Assembly (NCBI GenBank): GCA_003485325.1
Contig: DMZI01000023.1
Coordinates: 1-11,483 of the forward strand
DNA length: 11,483 nt
Reading direction: 5' to 3'
DNA from: Desulfotomaculum sp.
GTDB taxonomy: Bacteria; Bacillota; Desulfotomaculia; Desulfotomaculales; Nap2-2B
Shown here: in pieces, positions 1 through 6,818 of the stretch
Layout of the letters: the number at the start of each line of letters is the position of its first letter
How positions within the stretch are numbered: position 1 is the stretch's first letter
Translations under genes and position numbers: made by a program
The notes under the pieces: model-generated
The model's database searches: none
The model's input: the letters and a program-made list of their open reading frames with translations, nothing else
Told to the model about the DNA's origin: nothing

Positions 1-286
1 CAAAGGGCACGGTGTTGTCAACAGCGAACGACTTGCGAAGCGCCGGTAACAGCAGCCGGCGAAGCGATGGTAACCGGACAGCGGTGCGAAACCAGCGGCT
101 CTCCAAAGCTGATAGAAAAAGCAGTCTTAATGCCAAAGTTAAAAGAGCAATGATGTGAATTATTTATATGCCGCCTTTGCAGCGCCGCTAGTCCGGTCCG
201 AAGCAAGCCGTACTGCTGTCGGTGCGGAGCATCTGAGTGAGCGGTGACAATGCCGTATCTACATGAAGGTATTATTTTTAGGATAG
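1..286 (+). repeat. Structured repeat element, left copy (3' end at 286), probably noncoding
   Basis: This is a copy of the element at the right edge (11249-11483), in opposite orientation. Aligned to the reverse complement of the right copy, three blocks stand out: 52-62, a 22-base identical block at 83-104, and a 38-base identical block at 166-203 matching 11331-11368. Similarity continues to the shared end TTTTTAGGATAG (275-286). The sequence between the blocks has diverged strongly, which suits a structured RNA or the ends of a mobile element rather than a protein. Visible hairpins include CCGG(43-46)/CCGG(56-59) and GGTGC(221-225)/GCATC(229-233). The second is a G-C paired 5-bp stem in the right copy and keeps pairing through a G·U change here. 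No convincing protein lies on either strand. The 5' boundary may be outside the window. An OMEGA/HEARO-type RNA or a non-autonomous IS is possible but unproven. Confidence 0.65.
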
Positions 287-296
287 ACACCCATGC

Positions 297-538
297 TGCC
301 AATGCAGCGCCAGCAGAAGGATGAAAATTCATCAGCAAAGGAAGGGCAATGCCTTAAGTGCGATTTTGAGCCTTCATTCAAAGAACGAGTGAACCCGAGG
401 ATAAGCGAGGTAACTGTTTGAGGCGCATGGCGCCGAGTTTTACCGAGCCCGAGGGTGAACGAGTTCGTACAAGTATAAGAGGCGAACATGAGTACGCAGG
501 CAGTTGACCTCCCTAATGCAAGTTGATTTTCAGGATAG
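297..538 (+). repeat. Second structured element sharing the same 3' terminus
   Basis: It lies directly behind the first element and ends in TTTTCAGGATAG (527-538), identical to the end of the right copy and one base off the first. Its beginning (about 297-316, TGCCAATGCAGCGCCAGCAG) resembles the GCAGCGCC core at 178-185 of the first element, but the middle differs. The middle can fold into a long rod: GAAC 383-386 with GTTC 463-466, ACCC 393-396 with GGGT 453-456, GGTAA 409-413 with TTACC 440-444, and GGCGC 422-426 with GCGCC 430-434. Purine-rich internal loops separate the helices, and the outer one is symmetric (six bases on each side). A further hairpin pairs CGTAC 466-470 with GTACG 492-496. 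I read it as a diverged subfamily of the same repeat, or an unrelated RNA with a shared end. Its function is unknown. Confidence 0.5.
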
Positions 539-567
539 TTACACATGTTTAGCGAGGTTCCCACAGA

Positions 568-3183
568 TTGGAAATTATAACCACGCACAATAAGACAGAC
601 CTGGATGCTTTTGCCTCAATGGTAGCGGCGCAAAAGATCTATCCCATGGCCCTGCCTGTCTTTTCCGGTAAGCATTCACCCAACGTGGAGGAATTTATCT
701 CGCTGCATAAGGACGTTCTGAATTTTTACACGGTCAGAGATATAGATCTATCAAGGGTAAGCCGGGTAATTATTGTAGACACGAAGAACCCCAGGCGGCT
801 GGACAGGCTGGCTGATGCGCTTAGCAAGCCCGGGGTCGAGATCCATATTTACGACCATCACCCCTGGGTAAGCGGTGACCTTCACGGAGATCTGGAAGTG
901 GTTGAAATGGTCGGCGCCACAACAACCCTGCTGATCGAAAAAATACGCCGGCAGGGCGTGCCGATCACTGCGCTTGAAGCCACTATTCTTGCCCTTGGCA
1001 TATATGAGGATACCGGTTCGCTGACTTTCACAAGCACCACGGCCAGGGATGTGCTGGCAGTGGCTTTTTTACTGGAAAAGGGCGCCAACCTTGGAGTGGT
1101 GGCCGGTTTTCTGGGCCAGCCGTTTACGCAGGAACAAAAAAACTTGCTCAAGAAACTATTACTATCGGCTGATCATCACCGGGTAAACGGTTTTAACATC
1201 TTAATCTACAACGCTGAAGCGCCTGAATTTATCATCGGCCTGGATATCCTGACCCATACCCTTTCCAAGATCGAACAGCCCGACGCGATTTTCACGGTTG
1301 TCAAGATGGAAGATCGCGTTTACGTGGTGGGCAGAAGCAATGTATCCCAGGTCAATGTGGGGGAAATACTTGCCTGCCTGGGCGGAGGCGGTCATGAAGG
1401 GGCGGCCTCGGCGGCTTTAAAAGGCACTGAAATAAGCGAAGTCATGGAAAAGCTGCTGGCCGTTGTCAGGGAGAAAGTTCACCCGCCCCTTACCTGCCGC
1501 GGGATCATGTCCAGTCCGGTCAAGACTGTTGGCCCGAATACGCCGATCAGCGAGGCCGGCCAGGTGATGCTCCGGTACGGTCACAGCGGCCTTCCGGTGG
1601 TCAGGGAAAAACAGCTTCTGGGTGTTATTTCCCGCCGTGATGTTGAAAAAGCCATTCACCATGGCCTTGGCCATGCTCCTGTAAAGGGTTTTATGACTAA
1701 CAGGGTAATTTCGGCTCACCCGGATATGCCGGTAGCAGAAATAAGGGAATTGATGATTGAACACGATATTGGCAGGGTCCCTGTAGTAGAAGGCGGTTTT
1801 TTGGTTGGAATTGTTTCACGTTCCGATGTGCTGCAGACCGTGCATGGTAAAATGCCATCCCGGTATCAGGTGATTTATTCCTCCCCCCTGCCGGCCCACC
1901 CGGTAAACCTGAAGGGGTTTCTTGATGCGTTCTTAACCCCTTTTATCCGGGAACTGTTATACAAGTCCGGTGAACTCGGCAACAAGCTCGGCTGTCAGGT
2001 TTATGCAGCCGGGGGTGTTGTACGCGATATTTTGCTTAAAGCTGAAAACCTTGACGTTGATCTGGTGGTTGAGGGAGACGGTATTGCGCTGGCTTATTCG
2101 CTGGGGGAGTTCTACGGTGTGCGGGTCAGGGCGCACAGACAGTTTGGGACAGCCCAGTTAATCTTTTCCGAGGATTTTAAAGTGGATGTGGCAACGGCAA
2201 GGGTGGAATATTACGAATATCCCGCCGCGCTGCCCAAAGTGGAAAGCTCGTCGCTGCACCAGGACCTTTACCGCCGGGATTTTACCGTTAACGCCATGGC
2301 AATGTCCCTTGACGAGGGGCGTTTCGGGGATTTAATAGACTTTTTCGGAGGCCGGCAGGATCTTCAGGACGGCCAGATCCGCGTCCTGTATAACTTGAGC
2401 TTTATTGAGGACCCAACACGCATCTTAAGGGCAGTGAGGTTCGAGCAGCGCTATAATTTCTCCATTGAATCCCAGACTTTGAGGTTTCTTAAGGAAGCAG
2501 TGGATCAACAGGTGTTAAAAATGGTATCCTGGGAGCGTATTTGGGAGGAACTAAAGCATATCCTTGCCGAACCGCGATCGGGTGAGATGCTGGCCCGCCT
2601 GGATAACCTGCAGGTCTGGCCTTTTATTTTTCCGGAAGTGTCCTACCGGGAGGTTGAACCCGCCCTTAAAAATATAGGGTATTCCCTGGAAAAACTTCAG
2701 GAATGGGATATTTACGTTCCTTCCAAGAGATGGCTCTGCTATCTGATTGCCGTTATGCACAGGCTTGACCCGGGGACTGCCCGGATTATCTGCGAAAGGT
2801 ATCATTTTAAGAAGCGCCTGACGGATAACGTTGTAGCCTCTATTACCGGCTATCCGGCTATTCTGTCAGGGGTCAAGGATACGTATAACAGGGAGAATGT
2901 TGGCGAACTTGCCAAGTTGATTTTGGAAATACCCCGCGAGTCTTATCCTCTGCTCATCGCTCTTACGGACGGGGAGAAAATGCGCGATCGCCTGCGCTGT
3001 CTTCTCGAATTCGTTCTCAAAAGCCGTCCGAGTATAGACGGAAAATTTATCAAGAGTTTGGGGTGCCGCCCCGGACCGATCTTTCGCCGTACAATTGACG
3101 CTGTATGGCAGGCCCGCCTGGAAGGCAGTGTAAAAAGCAGGGAGGACGAAGAGGCTTTTGTTCGTCAATACCTGAATCAATAG
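568..3183 (+). CDS. CCA tRNA nucleotidyltransferase fused to DHH phosphoesterase and CBS domains
   Basis: This 871-residue cytoplasmic protein combines several units. Residues 1-300 form a DHH/DHHA1 phosphoesterase-like module, with a THNKTDLDA start, the DHH triad at 96-98 and GGGGHEG at 272-278. A CBS pair follows at about 311-366 and 372-428. A class II nucleotidyltransferase head begins near 478, with GG at 482-483, R486, the metal-binding D496-x-D498, RRDF at 569-572 and the base-selecting EDxxR at 614-618. An RNA-binding helical tail completes it. The enzyme adds nucleotides to tRNA 3' ends. In Aquifex a similarly built protein is reported to add only the terminal A, so full CCA addition versus A addition is open. 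The start is TTG at 568, supported by GAGG at 554-557 and because DHH homology begins at once. The gene follows the repeat element by only 29 bases and is 9 bases upstream of the protease gene. Confidence 0.9.
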   Translation: MEIITTHNKTDLDAFASMVAAQKIYPMALPVFSGKHSPNVEEFISLHKDVLNFYTVRDIDLSRVSRVIIVDTKNPRRLDRLADALSKPGVEIHIYDHHPWVSGDLHGDLEVVEMVGATTTLLIEKIRRQGVPITALEATILALGIYEDTGSLTFTSTTARDVLAVAFLLEKGANLGVVAGFLGQPFTQEQKNLLKKLLLSADHHRVNGFNILIYNAEAPEFIIGLDILTHTLSKIEQPDAIFTVVKMEDRVYVVGRSNVSQVNVGEILACLGGGGHEGAASAALKGTEISEVMEKLLAVVREKVHPPLTCRGIMSSPVKTVGPNTPISEAGQVMLRYGHSGLPVVREKQLLGVISRRDVEKAIHHGLGHAPVKGFMTNRVISAHPDMPVAEIRELMIEHDIGRVPVVEGGFLVGIVSRSDVLQTVHGKMPSRYQVIYSSPLPAHPVNLKGFLDAFLTPFIRELLYKSGELGNKLGCQVYAAGGVVRDILLKAENLDVDLVVEGDGIALAYSLGEFYGVRVRAHRQFGTAQLIFSEDFKVDVATARVEYYEYPAALPKVESSSLHQDLYRRDFTVNAMAMSLDEGRFGDLIDFFGGRQDLQDGQIRVLYNLSFIEDPTRILRAVRFEQRYNFSIESQTLRFLKEAVDQQVLKMVSWERIWEELKHILAEPRSGEMLARLDNLQVWPFIFPEVSYREVEPALKNIGYSLEKLQEWDIYVPSKRWLCYLIAVMHRLDPGTARIICERYHFKKRLTDNVVASITGYPAILSGVKDTYNRENVGELAKLILEIPRESYPLLIALTDGEKMRDRLRCLLEFVLKSRPSIDGKFIKSLGCRPGPIFRRTIDAVWQARLEGSVKSREDEEAFVRQYLNQ

Positions 3184-3192
3184 GGGGTTATA

Positions 3193-3822
3193 ATGTTTAA
3201 TTTTCCGACTCTTTATGACATAGCCATTATGCTTCCTGCCGTTGTCATCGGCCTTACTTTTCATGAGTATGCCCACGGCTGGACTGCCGACCGGCTCGGC
3301 GACAGAACGGCCCGCTATCATGGCCGCCTGACCTTAAACCCCGTTGCTCATGTTGATGTGGTCGGGTTGATTATGCTGTTTATTGCCGGGTTCGGTTGGG
3401 CAAAGCCCGTACCGGTCAACCCTCTGAACCTGTTGGGTGATATGCGACGGAGCTTGATGCTGGTTTCACTGGCGGGACCTGCCGCCAACCTGCTGGTGGC
3501 TGTATTGGGAGCTGTCCTCCTCGGACTGGGAGGCTGGAAAATTTCCTACGGCAGTGAAATCTTTAACAAAATTATTATACTCAACCTCCTTCTGGCAATT
3601 TTTAACCTTATTCCGGTTCCGCCCCTGGATGGTTCGAAGATACTGGCCGGGATTTTGCCAGGACGGCAGGAATGGCTTTCCGTCCTCGAAAATTACGGAA
3701 CGCTGATTTTGATTCTGCTTCTGTTTACCGGGGTGGTCGGTTTTGTGATCAGGCCGATAATTACACCGTTGTATAAATTGTTAATCATACTGGCGCAGGG
3801 ACTGTCACACGTGGTAAAGTAA
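3193..3822 (+). CDS. Site-2-protease-family membrane zinc metalloprotease (M50)
   Basis: A 209-residue polytopic membrane protein. The first membrane segment carries the zinc-binding HExxH as HEYAH (residues 24-28). A second signature near the end, PVPPLDG (141-147), supplies the aspartate ligand D146. Four to five further hydrophobic segments run through about 55-70, 90-115, 125-140 and 170-205. This is the short YwhC-like subfamily without a PDZ domain; members cleave substrates inside the membrane, but the substrate is unknown. The ATG is preceded by AGGGGG (3182-3187) overlapping the stop of the nucleotidyltransferase gene, with only 9 bases between the genes, so the two are almost certainly cotranscribed. 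Zinc-site residues are intact, so activity is expected. No specific pathway role can be read from the sequence. Confidence 0.9.
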   Translation: MFNFPTLYDIAIMLPAVVIGLTFHEYAHGWTADRLGDRTARYHGRLTLNPVAHVDVVGLIMLFIAGFGWAKPVPVNPLNLLGDMRRSLMLVSLAGPAANLLVAVLGAVLLGLGGWKISYGSEIFNKIIILNLLLAIFNLIPVPPLDGSKILAGILPGRQEWLSVLENYGTLILILLLFTGVVGFVIRPIITPLYKLLIILAQGLSHVVK

Positions 3823-3855
3823 AAAAGATTTTTAAACTTGGGAAAGGAGATATCT

Positions 3856-4842
3856 ATGCAGAGCAAGGGAAGGATTTTAAGCGGAATGAGGCCAACCGGC
3901 CGGCTGCATATCGGCCACTTAAACGTGCTGGAATACTGGGTTAATCTTCAGAATGAATACGACTGCTTCTTTTTTGTCGCTGATTTACATGCCCTGACGA
4001 CCTCTTTTGATGAAACCGGCTCTATCCGGGAGAATACGAAGGAGATGGTTGCGGACTGGCTGGCGGCGGGCCTTGATCCCGAAAAGAGCGTGCTCTTCGT
4101 GCAATCCGGCGTTCCCGAGCACTGCGAACTCCACCTGTTATTTTCGATGTTCACGCCGCTTAGCTGGCTGGAACGGGTGCCGACATATAAAGACCAGATC
4201 AATCAGTTTAAAGAGCAGGGTAAAGATATTATGACCTACGGCTTTTTAGGCTACCCCCTGCTGCAGGCGGCAGATATTTTAATGTACCGGGCCAATGCGG
4301 TGCCTGTCGGTGAGGACCAGGCGCCCCACGTTGAATTTACCAGGGAAGTGGCCAGGCGGTTTAACTATCTGTACAGGCCTGTTTTCCCCGAGCCGCAGAC
4401 TAAGTTGGCCAGAATACCGACCCTCCCCGGAACAGACGGCAGGAAAATGAGCAAGAGTTATGCCAATGATATCGGCATGACGGCAACCGTCGATGAATTA
4501 AAAGGGAAAGTAAACGGCATGATTACCGATCCCGCGCGGATCCATAAAACCGATCCCGGGCACCCGGAGGTCTGTACCGTCCACAAGTACCATGGTTTTT
4601 ACAGCATGGATAAAATTGCTTCAATAGAGGAAGACTGCCTGGCCGGAAAAATCGGCTGTGTGGCCTGCAAGCGTTCCCTGATTGACAATATTGAGGCCAG
4701 GCTGGCGCCGATCAGAGAAAGGCGGTCTGAAATCATGGGCAGAAAAGGCTATCTTGAAGATGTGATCAGGGAGGGGAATGAAAAAGCAAAAGTTCAGGCT
4801 GCCGAAACAATGAGCCTTGTGCGGGAAGCGATTGGAATTTAG
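3856..4842 (+). CDS. trpS: Tryptophanyl-tRNA synthetase, with putative [4Fe-4S] cysteine motif
   Basis: A 328-residue class I synthetase that charges tRNA-Trp in the cytoplasm, the normal length for the bacterial enzyme. The ATP-binding HIGH motif is at residues 18-21 and KMSKS at 197-201. Between them lie the usual GYPLLQAADIL and VPVGEDQAPH segments. Four cysteines (C240, C261, C268, C271) form C-x20-C-x6-C-x2-C. This is close to the C-x22-C-x6-C-x2-C that holds a [4Fe-4S] cluster in Thermotoga maritima TrpRS, at nearly the same residue numbers. I chose ATG 3856 because AAAGGAGA (3843-3850) lies 5 bases upstream; an in-frame TTG at 3838 would put that site inside the gene. It follows the protease gene by 33 bases, probably in the same transcript. 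No T-box leader fits in that gap. Confidence 0.96.
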   Translation: MQSKGRILSGMRPTGRLHIGHLNVLEYWVNLQNEYDCFFFVADLHALTTSFDETGSIRENTKEMVADWLAAGLDPEKSVLFVQSGVPEHCELHLLFSMFTPLSWLERVPTYKDQINQFKEQGKDIMTYGFLGYPLLQAADILMYRANAVPVGEDQAPHVEFTREVARRFNYLYRPVFPEPQTKLARIPTLPGTDGRKMSKSYANDIGMTATVDELKGKVNGMITDPARIHKTDPGHPEVCTVHKYHGFYSMDKIASIEEDCLAGKIGCVACKRSLIDNIEARLAPIRERRSEIMGRKGYLEDVIREGNEKAKVQAAETMSLVREAIGI

Positions 4843-4860
4843 TATTTGCCCGGATTTTTC

Positions 4861-4890
4861 TTGCCGCGGGTAATTTGTCCATGGTATACT
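4861..4890 (+). promoter_or_regulatory. Probable sigma-A promoter of the metal-responsive leader
   Basis: TTGCCG (4861-4866) and TATACT (4885-4890) are separated by 18 bases. The -10 is one base off consensus and is preceded by TGG. A start near 4896-4898 would put the 5' end of the RNA exactly at the beginning of the folded leader, which supports both calls. It starts 18 bases after the trpS stop. Confidence 0.6.
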
Positions 4891-4894
4891 GTTT

Positions 4895-4955
4895 TATGTC
4901 AGGCCGATGATAAAAACGGCCGGGCCTTATCAGGCAGCGGGTTTGTCCGCAGGAC
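4895..4955 (+). promoter_or_regulatory. Candidate NiCo (czcD-type) riboswitch aptamer
   Basis: A compact four-helix junction can be drawn: P1 GTC 4898-4900 with GAC 4953-4955; P2 GCCG 4903-4906 with CGGC 4917-4920; P3 GCCT 4924-4927 with AGGC 4932-4935; P4 GCGG 4937-4940 with CCGC 4947-4950. The junction strands are short and purine-rich (AG, CGG, A, AG), giving CAGGC- and GCAGGAC-type stretches like those I recall from the NiCo family. NiCo riboswitches bind Co2+ or Ni2+ and turn on czcD-like CDF efflux genes, and the next downstream sequence is a CDF gene remnant. The 3' strands of P4 and P1 also form the 5' arm of the following terminator, so aptamer and terminator exclude each other: metal bound would mean read-through. 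P1 as drawn is weak, and the family call is from memory. Confidence 0.6.
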
Positions 4956-5005
4956 TTCATCTTGGCCATACAAGATGACGGCCCTGCGGAATATTTATTT
5001 TTTTT
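4947..5005 (+). terminator. Intrinsic terminator / riboswitch expression platform
   Basis: CCGCAGG (4947-4953) pairs with CCTGCGG (4983-4989). Inside, TCATCTTG (4957-4964) pairs with CAAGATGA (4971-4978) around the loop GCCATA, with a 3/4-base internal loop between the helices. A T-rich stretch follows, ending in eight T (4998-5005). The 5' arm overlaps the last helices of the candidate aptamer. It would also end transcripts coming out of the trpS cluster. Confidence 0.85.
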
Positions 5006-5459
5006 ACGGGGCTGACCATTATTGACCCTTTAATCGCTCTGACAGTAACTCTTTTAATTTTCAAGGCGGCTTATGATCTTTTAAAGGATTCGGTGGGAAG
5101 TATTTTGGACGTCCGCCTGTCCGACCAGGAAGAAAGGTTGATCAGGAATGTTATTTGACCGGTATTCAAACCGGTTTGTTGAATTTCATAACCTGCGCAC
5201 ACGCCGCTCCGGACCGGAAAGGCATGTTGACCTGCGCCTGGTGGCGCCCCCCAATCATCCGATCAGCCTGGTCCATGATCTCTGCGAGAGGATTGAAGAA
5301 GATTTGGCAGGAAGTTTTCTGGAAATCAAGGTCCTGATCCATACCGAGCCATGCCTGCCTGAAAAGGGTCATTGCGAATCGTGCAACATGAGAAACGGCC
5401 AGATTGTCGCGGGACAGGAACTGATCTTCTGCGATCAGTTCTGGGAACACCATAAATAA
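5006..5459 (+). pseudogene. Cation diffusion facilitator (CDF) efflux protein, 3' remnant with frameshift
   Basis: Two adjacent frames together give the C-terminal half of a CDF family metal/proton antiporter. The frame from 5006 to the TGA at 5156-5158 reads a last membrane segment, DPLIALTVTLLIF, then KDSVGSILD. The frame through 5148-5459 continues with VEFHNLRTRRSG, HVDLRLV and VLIHTEP, the cytoplasmic CDF domain, and ends with a cysteine-containing tail (CESC). Joining them needs a one-base insertion or two-base deletion near 5150-5156. The N-terminal membrane segments, start codon and ribosome binding site are absent: coding similarity begins right at the T-run of the terminator. Intact CDF proteins are about 290-310 residues; about 150 remain. 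I judge it non-functional, although the second frame alone has an ATG at 5148 and could encode a 103-residue soluble fragment. Confidence 0.8.
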
Positions 5460-5489
5460 ACCTGCAATCTGACTTTAGAAAGCTGATCA

Positions 5490-5530
5490 AATAAAAACCT
5501 GCCGGGTTATTCCTCCGGCAGGTTTTTATT
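5490..5530. terminator. Bidirectional intrinsic terminator
   Basis: A 16-base near-perfect palindrome, AATAAAAACCTGCCGG (5490-5505) against its complement at 5515-5530, with a 9-base loop. The GC helix CCTGCCGG is flanked by A5 on one side and T5 on the other, so it works for both directions. It ends the CDF remnant transcript on + and the fbp transcript on -, 6 bases past the fbp stop. Confidence 0.9.
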
Positions 5531-5536
5531 TGCTTA

Positions 5537-6640
5537 TTAGTTTTTAGAACCCAGCTTCTCAAAGCGTTCCTTCAGTTTTTTGCTGACCAGCGGCATCGTT
5601 GTGTATTCCATCTCATCCAGGTGCAGCCGGTGAGGTTCGAAGGGCCCGAGTGTTCTTAGATAGTTGGCCAGATTGTTGGCCAGCTTGCGGGCTTCATCAA
5701 AAGCCGTGTCGGCGAAGAAATCCTGCGGTCCGATCAGCTTTCCGCCACTAAGCTGGAAACCGAGGGCGACAACCCTGGGCGGGCCGTCGAAGCGGGTTGG
5801 TGTCGACTGATCGACGCTGACAGGCATCAGCGGTCCGCAGTGGGAGCCGCGCATCCAGCCGCTGACCAGGTGCGGGTGGGCGAAAGGCTCCAGCGCCTCG
5901 CCAACTGCGGGCATACCGCTCTGGCAGCGCACGATGCAGACCGGGTCGTCCTTGCCGATATAGCGACCGGCCATCAGGTTAAGCCTCTGGATGCTTGAGG
6001 CGGCCGCTATTTCACCTGACTGCTTGTGGAAGATCCTCTTGATACAGTAACGGCCGGGCGCGCCGATAAAGACAAGCATGTCGTAGATCTCTTCGGGCGC
6101 GGAGAAGGTTACCCGTTTATGTTCGATTAAATCGCGGACCTCAAAGAGAAAGCCGTCATGCATGTTCGGGTCGATGACCAGGCCCGCAGTGTTGAAGGGA
6201 TCGGCAAAAATTTTGTAAAGCGGCAGGTTCCAGGCGCCGGGTTCGGTCTTATCGGCCATAAAGACGACAATCGGCTCGCTTTTGCGTTCCTCGAACTCCA
6301 TTTCGGCGACTCCCGGTCCAAGGCCCTTGATGTTACCGGAAAAGGCGTCGGCAAGCAGGTCCTGTCCGGCGCCATATAGCTTGAGCTTTTGGGCTACCTC
6401 CGTGCAGGCCAAAAAAGTATCCCAGGCCAGCTGGTGAATATCCCCGCTGTTTCTGCCCTGCTCGTGGGTCATGATCAGGTTCAGGTCATCGCCTACGTGG
6501 GTTACGTGGCAGTCAATCAGCAGCGAGTTCCCGCTAAGTATGCCCTTCGCTTTTTCCATGACCGCGGGGTGGACGTCGGAGTGCCCAACATAGCTTCCTA
6601 TATCTGCCTTAATTACGGATACAGTGATTTTTTTACCCAT
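5537..6640 (-). CDS. fbp: Class V (archaeal-type) fructose-1,6-bisphosphate aldolase/phosphatase
   Basis: A 367-residue cytoplasmic enzyme of gluconeogenesis. In this family one active site both condenses dihydroxyacetone phosphate with glyceraldehyde 3-phosphate and removes a phosphate to give fructose 6-phosphate. Metal-binding positions are visible: D13, H20 and D51-D52 in VGDDLN. D130-K131 (ADKTEPG) is also conserved. Y227 and the Schiff-base lysine K230 (RYIGKDDP) correspond to Tyr229/Lys232 of the crenarchaeal enzymes, so the aldolase activity should be kept. Length matches the family. The ATG at 6640-6638 has an excellent AAGGAGGA (6654-6647) 6 bases upstream. It lies 178 bases behind the small ger-operon gene with no terminator visible between, but probably has its own promoter. 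The family is common in Archaea and in deep-branching or thermophilic bacteria, including Clostridia such as Moorella. Confidence 0.95.
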   Translation of the reverse strand: MGKKITVSVIKADIGSYVGHSDVHPAVMEKAKGILSGNSLLIDCHVTHVGDDLNLIMTHEQGRNSGDIHQLAWDTFLACTEVAQKLKLYGAGQDLLADAFSGNIKGLGPGVAEMEFEERKSEPIVVFMADKTEPGAWNLPLYKIFADPFNTAGLVIDPNMHDGFLFEVRDLIEHKRVTFSAPEEIYDMLVFIGAPGRYCIKRIFHKQSGEIAAASSIQRLNLMAGRYIGKDDPVCIVRCQSGMPAVGEALEPFAHPHLVSGWMRGSHCGPLMPVSVDQSTPTRFDGPPRVVALGFQLSGGKLIGPQDFFADTAFDEARKLANNLANYLRTLGPFEPHRLHLDEMEYTTMPLVSKKLKERFEKLGSKN

Positions 6641-6768
6641 TACCAGTCCTCCTTAATTAAATAATCAACGGCTATTTGTAAAAACCCTTCTAAAAGATTT
6701 ATTTATGTCAGACAGTAACTATGCCGAATATTCCTTCCAGACGGCGCCAAATATCTGCTGACAATATT

Positions 6769-6797
6769 AATTTAGCATAACATTATTTAAGATTCAA
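6769..6797 (-). promoter_or_regulatory. Weak candidate sigma-A promoter for fbp
   Basis: On the - strand TTGAAT (6797-6792) and TAAATT (6774-6769) are 17 bases apart in an AT-rich gap. An overlapping TATGCT (6779-6774) is an alternative -10. The start would leave a leader of about 120 bases. No clear hairpin or terminator was seen in the 6641-6818 gap, so read-through from the germination operon is also possible. Confidence 0.3.
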
Positions 6798-6818
6798 GTG
6801 GAAATATGACATGTTAAT

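Noticed and set aside
1..286. Firm assignment of the repeat to HEARO/IsrB omega RNA or a group II intron
   Set aside because: No HNH, RuvC or reverse transcriptase gene is near, the GUGYG intron start is absent, and the sequence after the 3' end is not the ATGA/GTGA expected at HEARO sites, so only a general structured-element call is made.
500..552. TTGACC (504-509) or TTGATT (523-528) as a -35 box for the 568 gene
   Set aside because: No acceptable -10 lies 16-18 bases downstream, and a start from the second would leave the ribosome binding site at the very 5' end.
1..567. CRISPR array or tRNA genes in the noncoding left end
   Set aside because: There are no regularly spaced direct repeats and no cloverleaf with T-loop; repetition is limited to two related elements.
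18..588. Open frames on the - strand across the left repeat region (about 106 and 109 codons)
   Set aside because: They show no recognisable domain or ribosome binding site, overlap each other, and cover structured repeat sequence with block-wise conservation typical of noncoding DNA.
3838..3855. TTG at 3838 as the trpS start
   Set aside because: It would put the strong AAAGGAGA inside the gene and add six residues before the normal TrpRS N-terminus; ATG 3856 fits better.
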